From NCBI RefSeq assembly GCF_014649655.1, contig NZ_BMTL01000034.1, positions 48,034-112,033 on the forward strand: DNA of 64,000 bases. The letters are read 5' to 3'. Made by a program: the position numbers and the translations under genes. The DNA is from Streptomyces humidus. Its GTDB lineage: Bacteria > Actinomycetota > Actinomycetes > Streptomycetales > Streptomycetaceae. Of this stretch, positions 58,382-64,000 are shown piece after piece. The notes below the pieces were generated by a model, which made no database searches, was not told where the DNA came from, and worked only from the letters and a program-made list of their open reading frames with translations. Position 1 is the stretch's first letter; every line of letters starts with the position of its first letter.

Positions 58382-58659
58382 GTTCTGTCCCTTCTCGGTG
58401 GCTGCTCGGACGACGGTGTGCGACAGGTGCGTGAGCGACAGGTGCGTGAGCGGGGGACGCCGACTCGGCGTGGACGGTGGTCAGGTGGCGGCAGGCACGA
58501 CCGCCCCACGACGCCGGGCGGCCCGGCGACGAGGTCCGGCCCGGCGCTGGACGTGCGCGTACGGGGCGTCGGCATCGACTCGCCCTCTCGTGGTGCACGC
58601 CGGGAGGCGCGCTCGAAGGGAAGCGTCCGCCTCGCATGGTGGCATGCACACGCCCGCCA

Positions 58660-58673
58660 TGGAAGCGCTCCCA
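58660..58673. promoter_or_regulatory. CebR-like operator
   Basis: TGGAAGCGCTCCCA matches the known 14-base CebR palindrome TGGGAGCGCTCCCA at 13 positions. It lies between the divergent esterase-CBM2 and pectate lyase genes, 279 bases from the esterase start. CebR represses cellulose and cellooligosaccharide genes in Streptomyces, which fits the CBM2 enzyme. Confidence 0.7.
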
Positions 58674-58746
58674 CAGCAGCGGCGCGCAAGCTTTCGCCGA
58701 TCGACCGGGGCGCACCCGGACGGCCGGAAGTCTTCTGCGCGAAGCG

Positions 58747-58775
58747 TTGACTAGAAAGCGCTTACCCCCTACGTT
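58747..58775 (+). promoter_or_regulatory. promoter with embedded LacI-type half-palindrome for the pectate lyase gene
   Basis: A -35 TTGACT (58747-58752), 17-base spacer and -10 TACGTT (58770-58775). Inside the spacer is GAAAGCGCTTAC, whose AAGCGCTT core (58756-58763) resembles LacI-family operators. Direct repeats GCAAGAAGTA at 58812 and 58846 lie in the leader of about 125 bases. Confidence 0.6.
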
Positions 58776-58907
58776 CCGTTCAGCAGTGTGATCGAGCCGC
58801 TCACACAGCCCGCAAGAAGTAAGCACTGACCGCGCTTAGCGTTCAGCAAGAAGTACAACAATCACATACATGACCCATTCCTTTCCCCACGAAGGGACGC
58901 ACCCCCC

Positions 58908-59885
58908 ATGCGCACAGGTCCCCCGCGTGCACACCCGCAAAGGTTCGTCCTCCTCGCGGCGTCCGCCGCGCTCGCCACGGCGGCGGTCACGGTCCTCCCG
59001 TCCTCGGCCGGCGCCGCCGAAAGCTCACCGATCGGGTTCGGCGCCGGCACGACCGGCGGTGGCGGAGCCGGCGCGGTCACCGTCTCGACCCTGGCCGCGT
59101 TCAAGACGGCGGTGACCGGCAGCACGGCGAAGGTGGTGAAGGTCAACGGCCTGATCCCGCTGAGCGGTCAGGTCGACATCGGGTCCAACACCACAGTGCT
59201 CGGGGTCGGTTCGTCGTCGGGGTTCACCGGGGGCGGACTGCGGCTGAAGAAGGTGACGAACGTCGTCATCCGCAACCTGAACATCAGCAAGCCGCTCAAG
59301 CCGGCCGACGGGATCGAGGTCCAGGCCTCGACCAAGGTGTGGATCGACCACAACTCCTTCTCGGCCGACCGCGATCACGACAAGGACTACTACGACGGCC
59401 TGCTGGACATCAACCACGCCTCCGACTTCGTGACGGTGTCGTGGAACACGTTCAAGGACCACTACAAGGGCTCGCTCGTCGGCCACAGCGACAACAACGC
59501 AGGCCAGGACACGGGGCACCTGAGGGTGACGTACCACCACAACTACTTCGGCAACGTCTACTCACGCATCCCCAGCCTGCGCTTCGGCACTGGTCACTTC
59601 TACGACAACTACGTCGTCGGCGCCGAGACCGCCGTCCACTCGCGCATGGGTGCGCAGATGCTCGTCGAGAACAACGTCTTCCGCTCGACGCTGGTCGCCG
59701 TCACGACGAAGCGTGACAGCGACGTGGACGGCTACGCCAACCTCACCGGCAACGACCTCGGCGGAGCCGCGACCGAGGTGTCCCGGGTCGGGACGTTCAC
59801 CAAGCCGCCGTACAGCTACACCGCCGAGCCCGCCTCGTCCGTCGTCGCCTCGGTGACCTCGGGCGCGGGCGCCGGAAGGCTCTGA
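58908..59885 (+). CDS. secreted pectate lyase, family PL1
   Basis: A 325-residue protein. A signal peptide (residues 1-36, ending SSAGAAE) precedes a right-handed beta-helix with PL1 motifs: KVWIDHNSFSADRDHD, DGLLDINHASDFVTVSWN (Ca2+ ligand aspartates), KDHYKGSLVGHSD and the catalytic arginine in SRIPSLRFGTGHFYDN. It cleaves pectate by beta-elimination outside the cell. The second lyase gene (PL3) lies 79 bases downstream, so the two probably form one transcript. Confidence 0.95.
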   Translation: MRTGPPRAHPQRFVLLAASAALATAAVTVLPSSAGAAESSPIGFGAGTTGGGGAGAVTVSTLAAFKTAVTGSTAKVVKVNGLIPLSGQVDIGSNTTVLGVGSSSGFTGGGLRLKKVTNVVIRNLNISKPLKPADGIEVQASTKVWIDHNSFSADRDHDKDYYDGLLDINHASDFVTVSWNTFKDHYKGSLVGHSDNNAGQDTGHLRVTYHHNYFGNVYSRIPSLRFGTGHFYDNYVVGAETAVHSRMGAQMLVENNVFRSTLVAVTTKRDSDVDGYANLTGNDLGGAATEVSRVGTFTKPPYSYTAEPASSVVASVTSGAGAGRL

Positions 59886-59964
59886 CCGCTCGGAGCGCTC
59901 CCGCCCGTCCCCCCACACTCCCACCCCCCACTCCCATCCCCTATCCGGAAGAAGGCATCGGGAC

Positions 59965-60822
59965 ATGGATACACCAGCACTTTCGCAAAAGACGTCTCCG
60001 CCGGCGCCATCGCCTGCGGCGCGACGCGGCGGCCGGTCCTCCGGGCGCGCCCTCACCGGCGGACTGGCCGCGATCGGGCTCGCGGTTGGCATGATCATGA
60101 CCAGCGGCGCGCTCACCCCCGCGAGCGCCGCCACCTGGCCCACCCCGACCAGCAGCAAGGCGGTGACGGCCACCATCCCGATCTCCGGCACCAAGGACTA
60201 CGGGATGCAGCGCCTGTACGGCAGCGGCGACCTGGGAACCGGCGGCCAGAGCGAGAACCAGGACCCGATCCTGCAGCTCGCGCCGGGCGCCGTCCTGAAG
60301 AACGTGATCATCGGCTCGCCCGCCGCCGACGGCATCCACTGCCAGGGCAGCTGCACGCTGCAGAACGTCTGGTGGGAGGACGTCGGCGAGGACGCGGCGA
60401 CCTTCCTCGGCTCCTCGTCGTCCAACGTCTACACCGTCTCCGGCGGCGGGGCGAAGGAAGCCAGCGACAAGGTGTTCCAGTTCAACGGCGCCGGCACGCT
60501 CAACGTCTCCAACTTCGCGGTGAAGAACTTCGGGACGTTCGTGCGCAGCTGCGGCAACTGCAAGAGCGCCCAGTACAAGCGCACCATCAACCTCAACACC
60601 ATCGAGGCGACGTACAAGGGCGGCCGGCTCGTCGGCATCAACACCAACTACGGCGACAGCGCGACCCTGAAGAAGATCACCATCGTCGGGGACAGCGGCA
60701 AGAAGATCGTTCCCTGCCAGAAGTACATCGGCAACAACACCGGCGCGGAACCGCCCAAGAACGGCTCGGACGCCGACGGCACCTACTGCAAGTACTCGTC
60801 GTCCGACATCACCTACAAGTAG
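59965..60822 (+). CDS. secreted pectate lyase, family PL3
   Basis: A 285-residue protein. Basic start, hydrophobic segment (LTGGLAAIGLAVGMIMTSGAL) and a cleavage site near ASAATWP. The mature protein has PL3 beta-helix features: GGQSENQDPILQLAPGAVLKN, ADGIHCQGSCTLQNVWWEDVGEDAATF (cysteine pair and acidic Ca2+ ligands) and VPCQKYIGNN. PL3 lyases act on polygalacturonate. It is the second gene after the PL1 lyase and is followed by a strong terminator. Confidence 0.92.
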   Translation: MDTPALSQKTSPPAPSPAARRGGRSSGRALTGGLAAIGLAVGMIMTSGALTPASAATWPTPTSSKAVTATIPISGTKDYGMQRLYGSGDLGTGGQSENQDPILQLAPGAVLKNVIIGSPAADGIHCQGSCTLQNVWWEDVGEDAATFLGSSSSNVYTVSGGGAKEASDKVFQFNGAGTLNVSNFAVKNFGTFVRSCGNCKSAQYKRTINLNTIEATYKGGRLVGINTNYGDSATLKKITIVGDSGKKIVPCQKYIGNNTGAEPPKNGSDADGTYCKYSSSDITYK

Positions 60823-60851
60823 CCCCTCCCACGTTCCCCCCACGGTGAGAA

Positions 60852-60897
60852 GGCGGCCGTGCGAAGCGATCCCCGCACGGCGCTTCGCACGGCCGCC
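60852..60897 (+). terminator. strong hairpin terminator after the pectate lyase genes
   Basis: A 17-bp perfect stem (GGCGGCCGTGCGAAGCG / CGCTTCGCACGGCCGCC) with a 12-base loop, 30 bases after the PL3 stop. Confidence 0.9.
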
Positions 60898-61010
60898 CCG
60901 TGGTTCGGGGAACCGGACCGGCACCGCCGCGGAGAACTCGCGGCGGCAGTGGTCGTAGAGGTCGCGCAGCGCCGTGCCGGACCGGTCGGCGGACAGGAGG
61001 CCGACGGGCA
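60898..61010 (-). pseudogene. possible fragment of an unidentified gene
   Basis: The minus strand reads PVGLLSADRSGTALRDLYDH and CRREFSAAVPVRFPEPRG with third codon position almost all G or C and realistic amino-acid use. No start is present and I cannot name the family. The region lies between the pectate-lyase terminator and the second Rv1733c-like gene. It could be another gene relic or a chance open frame in GC-rich DNA. Confidence 0.3.
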
Positions 61011-61123
61011 CACGGGGTCGGTGAGCGGGCGCCGGACAACCGTCGCCCGAGCCGTGAACCTGTCGGCGGACCGACGCGTCCGCCGGACAGGGGCGGGAGT
61101 GCCGGCGCGCCCGCGCTCGTCGG

Positions 61124-61705
61124 TCAGCTCGTCGGGCGGCCCCAGAGCACGGCGAAACGGGCCCACTCGATGTCCCACTGCTCCTCGCGCCGGCGTTCCA
61201 GACGGCTCCGCAGCACGCGCCCGCCCGCGAAGGGCAGGGTCGCCATCCCGACACCGGCCAGACCGCCCACCAGGGAGGCGCGCAGCCTGGCCTGCGAGGC
61301 GCTGGCCGGCCGGGTCACCAGGCGGCCCTGCGGGTCCGTCCAGACCTCGACCGGGGTGCCCGCGGCACTGCCGGGGCCGACGCGGACCTGCCCGGTGTGC
61401 ACGGAGCCGTCCGGCCCGGTCCAGCCCACCTTCGCCCACACCTGCTCGCCGCTCGCGGAGCGGCTCGCCGCGGGCTTGCCCGGGGCCTGCTCGGTCAGCC
61501 GTCCCACGAGGGGGCGCCACTCGACGCGCTCCCGCGCCAGACCGTCTTCGACGGACCCGGCGGTCGCCGTCCCCGCCAGCACCCCGGCGAGGACGGTCAG
61601 CGCCCACACGCCGAGCACGACCCAGGACTCCACCGTGTCGGCGCGACGCTTGAGCGGGTTGCGCCGCCAGCGCCACAGCCACACCTTCGGACCTCGGAAC
61701 GCCAT
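61124..61705 (-). CDS. Rv1733c-family two-helix membrane protein (second copy)
   Basis: A 193-residue protein. Start WLWRWRRNPLKRRADTVE, a first membrane helix (residues about 28-50), an extracytoplasmic loop with VGWTGPDGSVHTGQV and VEVWTDPQGRLVTRPA, a second helix (about 142-165) and an Arg/Trp-rich end. It is a clear paralogue of the gene at 4560-5165, at the opposite end of the window. The function of the family is unknown. The ATG has GAGGAGG about 11 bases upstream. Confidence 0.8.
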   Translation of the reverse strand: MAFRGPKVWLWRWRRNPLKRRADTVESWVVLGVWALTVLAGVLAGTATAGSVEDGLARERVEWRPLVGRLTEQAPGKPAASRSASGEQVWAKVGWTGPDGSVHTGQVRVGPGSAAGTPVEVWTDPQGRLVTRPASASQARLRASLVGGLAGVGMATLPFAGGRVLRSRLERRREEQWDIEWARFAVLWGRPTS

Positions 61706-61985
61706 CGAAGGCTGCCTCCTCACGCGCACATGAACATCCCGGCCGCCCTCCCATACGCGGCGGGCGGGCCTGATGCTCAAGGCCGGTCCCCCGCGCCGAC
61801 GTTCCCATGGACCCCGAAACCCGCGCACGCATCCCTGGGAAAGTGGCCGAAGTCGAGCGGCTGCGGCCCGCCGCTCCCGTAGTGACCTGCGGTGACGGCC
61901 TTTCCGGAGGTGACTGTCAGTGGCTGGGTGCAGACTGGCCGATATCTGAGACGACGGTGTCGAAGACACAGCGGAGGTGATCGGC

Positions 61986-63071
61986 ATGACCGAGGTACTG
62001 CTCGCCGTGGGCACGCGCAAAGGCCTGTTCATCGGGCGGCGGCGCGGCGGCGTCTGGGAGTTCGACGAGACCCCCTACTTCAACGCACAGGCGATCTACT
62101 CGGTCGCCGTCGACACTCGCGGCGAGCGGCCGCGGCTGCTGGCCGGCGGCGACAGCGCCCACTGGGGCCCGTCGGTGTTCCACTCCGACGACCTGGGCCG
62201 CACCTGGACCGAACCGTCCCGCCCGGCCGTCAGGTTCCCGCAGGACACGGAGGCCTCGCTGGAGCGGGTGTGGCAGCTGCATCCGGCCGCGGCAGAGCCG
62301 GACGTGGTGTACGCGGGCACGGAGCCGGCCGCGCTGTACCGCTCGGAGGACCGTGGCGAGAGCTTCGAACTGGTCCGCCCGCTGTGGGAGCATCCCACCC
62401 GCTCGCGGTGGGTGCCGGGTGGCGGCGGGGAGGGACTGCACACGATCCTCACGGACGAGCGCGACCCGCGGGCGGTGACGGTGGCGGTGTCGACCGCCGG
62501 AGTGTTCCGCACGACCGACGGCGGGGCGAGCTGGGCGCCGTCCAACTCCGGTGTGTCGGCGGTGTTCCTGCCGGATCCCCACCCGGAGTTCGGCCAGTGC
62601 GTGCACAAGGTGGCCAGGGACGCGGCGGACCCGGACCGCCTCTACCTCCAGAACCACTGGGGGGTCTACCGCAGCGACGACGCGGGCGCGCAGTGGACCG
62701 ACATCGGCGAGGGACTGCCCTCCACGTTCGGCTTCGCCGTCGCCGCGCATCCGACACGCGGGGACACGGCGTACGTGTTCCCGATCAACGCCGACGCGGA
62801 CCGCGTGCCCGCCGACCGCAGGTGCCGGGTCTTCCGCACGGCGGACGCCGGCAGGAGCTGGGAGCCGCTCACCGCGGGCCTGCCGCCGGAGGACCACTAC
62901 GGCACGGTTCTGCGTGACGCGATGTGCACCGACGACGCGGACCCGGCGGGCGTGTACTTCGGCAACCGCAACGGCGAGGTGTTCGCCTCCGCCGACGACG
63001 GCGACACCTGGCGGCAACTGGTCTCGCACCTGCCCGACGTGCTGTGCGTACGGGCCGCGGTGGTCGGTTGA
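61986..63071 (+). CDS. BNR/sialidase-fold beta-propeller protein
   Basis: A 361-residue protein from ATG with GGAGG eight bases upstream (GTG at 61977 is an alternative). The repeats VFHSDDLGRTWT, LYRSEDRGESFE, VFRTTDGGASWA, VYRSDDAGAQWT, VFRTADAGRSWE and VFASADDGDTWR are Asp-box (SxDxGxxW) repeats of six-bladed neuraminidase-like propellers. No signal peptide is visible, so it is cytoplasmic, unlike secreted sialidases; it more resembles the WD40/YVTN/BNR-like proteins of photosystem-assembly HCF136 type. Function is unknown. It is divergent from the Rv1733c-like gene. Confidence 0.88.
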   Translation: MTEVLLAVGTRKGLFIGRRRGGVWEFDETPYFNAQAIYSVAVDTRGERPRLLAGGDSAHWGPSVFHSDDLGRTWTEPSRPAVRFPQDTEASLERVWQLHPAAAEPDVVYAGTEPAALYRSEDRGESFELVRPLWEHPTRSRWVPGGGGEGLHTILTDERDPRAVTVAVSTAGVFRTTDGGASWAPSNSGVSAVFLPDPHPEFGQCVHKVARDAADPDRLYLQNHWGVYRSDDAGAQWTDIGEGLPSTFGFAVAAHPTRGDTAYVFPINADADRVPADRRCRVFRTADAGRSWEPLTAGLPPEDHYGTVLRDAMCTDDADPAGVYFGNRNGEVFASADDGDTWRQLVSHLPDVLCVRAAVVG

Positions 63072-63129
63072 ACCTGGCGAAGTCACCGGCCGGCCCGTTC
63101 TGCCCCGCGGCCGGCTGGCGAGTCGTAAG

Positions 63130-63465
63130 AAGCGCCACGCGGCAACGGTGGTGAACGACTCTCGAACCGCACGTCCGGGTCTCGACGACTGCGAGATCCA
63201 CCCAAGTGTCAGCGCCGGGGAAAGAACGGAATGCGCCCCGGCGACCAGCCCCGGGCAGACCCTGGCCCGACGATCCGGTGCGCGTCGACCCGGTACTCGT
63301 CGATCCGGCCCGACGCGGCCGCCTCGGCGGCGAGGGTCGCGCCGTCGAACGCGATGCCGCCCTCCCCGGCCCTGCTGGCCACCGCTCGATCTTCTCCGCC
63401 GGGCCGCCGGAGGCACGCGGGCATGGCCCCGCACCGCAGACAGCGTGGTGGAGAACACCACCCGT
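63130..63465 (-). pseudogene. frameshifted relic of a RibD-C type dihydrofolate reductase gene
   Basis: Three segments in different frames on the minus strand recall one protein in order: VVFSTTLSAVRGHARV (near 63461), then GIAFDGATLAAEAAASGRID, then DTWVDLAVVETRTCGSRVV near 63150. These match the C-terminal half of dihydrofolate reductase family proteins (KVVFSRTLDSVEGNAR, then GGAALAAE-GLIDEYR, then LELVETRTFGSRVV, recalled). At least two frameshifts and an insertion separate the pieces, and the stop is lost. The N-terminal half is not recognisable. The ends are approximate. Confidence 0.72.
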
Positions 63466-63798
63466 GCCGGGAAGGCGCAAGGCGGCCCGGACGACGGCCC
63501 GGTGGCGGGGTGCCCCTCCGGCGGCCTCCGGCGCCTCGGCCGAACGAGCTCGCCGGGTCGCAGGCCGGATGCGGCGCCCGAAGGCGCGGACGTCCTTCTG
63601 CGGCGCGGACGTCCTTCCGCTCGGTCCGCCCGACGTGTGGCGGGTGCGCCGCTCCGTCCACCGGCCTCGCGCCGTCACGCACCCCGCGCAGGTCACGGCC
63701 TGGCCTGCCGCTGGAGACGCACGCACCCGGGCAGTCCGGCCCCCGCGCCACCCCACCCCGGGGTTTCCCGGACGCCACGGGAATTTCGGCGCGAGGCG

Positions 63799-63827
63799 TT
63801 GACAGCCGTCAGGGTTGCTCCTAACTT
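63799..63827 (+). promoter_or_regulatory. consensus sigma-70-type promoter before the LacI gene
   Basis: -35 TTGACA (63799-63804), 17-base spacer, -10 TAACTT (63822-63827). It is a good HrdB-type match. The expected transcription start near 63834 places the first operator right at the start of the transcript. Confidence 0.7.
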
Positions 63828-63836
63828 CACTTCACG

Positions 63837-63894
63837 CGAACCGGTTCGACGAGGTGTTGCTGCATGATCCTCATAAAAATTCGAACCGGTTCGA
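63837..63894. promoter_or_regulatory. pair of LacI-type operators upstream of the right-end regulator
   Basis: CGAACCGGTTCG at 63837-63848 and TCGAACCGGTTCGA at 63881-63894 are palindromes sharing GAACCGGTTC. Their centres are 45 bases apart, about four helical turns, so two dimers could bind on one face and loop. Both lie between the promoter and the regulator start. Confidence 0.75.
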
Positions 63895-63916
63895 CCAGTC
63901 GCTGTGAGGAGCCCTC

Positions 63917-64000
63917 GTGAACATCGGTGAGATCGCCCGGCGGGCCGGTGTGTCGCGGAGCACCGTGTCGTACGCCCTGAGCGGCAAGCGGCCCGTCTCC
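63917..64000 (+). CDS. LacI-family transcriptional regulator (cut by window edge)
   Basis: Only the first 28 codons are in the window. From a GTG with GAGGAG six bases upstream they read VNIGEIARRAGVSRSTVSYA and then LSGKRPVS, the complete LacI-family helix-turn-helix. The two upstream palindromes are typical operators for such regulators, so autoregulation is likely. The effector domain is outside the window. Confidence 0.9.
   Translation, partial: MNIGEIARRAGVSRSTVSYALSGKRPVS

Noticed and set aside
63072..63800. A complete gene in the gap before the LacI regulator
   Set aside because: The pieces belong to three frames and match a known family only in fragments, so a pseudogene is the better reading.

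Overview
The window looks like chromosomal DNA of a Streptomyces-type actinomycete. G+C is very high (visibly above 70%), nearly every third codon position is G or C, GTG (and one TTG) starts are frequent, and families typical of the genus are present: TerD-domain protein, Rv1733c-like membrane proteins, a mycothiol-dependent maleylpyruvate-isomerase-family protein, DUF305/LVIVD pair, anti-sigma-type ATPase, ROK and LacI regulators, and secreted polysaccharide-degrading enzymes. I see no tRNA, rRNA, insertion sequence, phage, integrase or CRISPR array. Most genes are complete and most sit alone or in two- or three-gene runs; one gene is cut by the left edge (an Asp/Glu-racemase-like protein) and one by the right edge (a LacI-family regulator).

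Layout. 0-7.7 kb: glycosyltransferase (HpnB-like), TerD-domain protein, a proline-rich conserved protein, MOSC protein, Rv1733c-like protein, and a large beta-helix/AAA+ fusion. 7.7-18.4 kb: a very long membrane protein that appears to carry a split alpha/beta-hydrolase, DeoR regulator, SRPBCC protein, Cds1-like PLP enzyme, anti-sigma-type ATPase, 3-hydroxyisobutyrate-dehydrogenase-like enzyme, lipoprotein, ROK regulator, AlkB. 18.5-31.4 kb: RlmG-like rRNA methyltransferase, SIS sugar isomerase, HtpG, mycothiol-dependent enzyme, geranylgeranyl-reductase-like flavoprotein, M20 dipeptidase, TmrB-like/Nudix fusion, ROK kinase divergent from a LacI regulator. 31.4-44.6 kb: VOC protein, DUF6986-like aldolase, nuclease/phosphatase, etfBA, flavin reductase preceded by a cysteine-containing leader peptide, thioredoxin, acyltransferase, transglutaminase-like protein, the coupled DUF6421-SDR-threonine aldolase operon, GDPD. 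44.7-56.9 kb: GNAT, two VOC proteins, the coupled FUSC-MarR pair, DUF5134, PAP2, HAD, TetR, LVIVD and DUF305 proteins, FprA-like reductase. 57-64 kb: a plant cell-wall block (CE1 esterase with a CBM2, PL1 and PL3 pectate lyases), a second Rv1733c-like protein, a BNR/sialidase-fold protein, then a LacI regulator with two matching operators.

The most unexpected theme is gene fossils. Reading the supposedly empty intergenic stretches in all frames reveals short, frame-broken but recognisable C-terminal pieces of genes: a RibD-type dihydrofolate reductase (near 63.1-63.5 kb), a LuxR/NarL regulator (24.4-24.5 kb), a class II aldolase beside the SIS isomerase (19.6-19.8 kb) and a DUF4395 protein beside the thioredoxin (38.5-38.6 kb), with weaker candidates near 60.9 and 31.5 kb. 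Together with a perfect 100-bp tandem duplication at the end of the transglutaminase gene and several smaller tandem duplications, they suggest ongoing small-scale deletion and duplication.

Regulation is unusually readable here: a TetR operator on its own promoter, a LacI operator between the divergent ROK and LacI genes, paired LacI operators at the right end, a CebR-like site between the esterase and pectate lyases, a cysteine leader peptide, and many perfect hairpin terminators, one of which lies inside the coding end of the opposing gene. All family assignments come from reading motifs by eye; no database search was possible.
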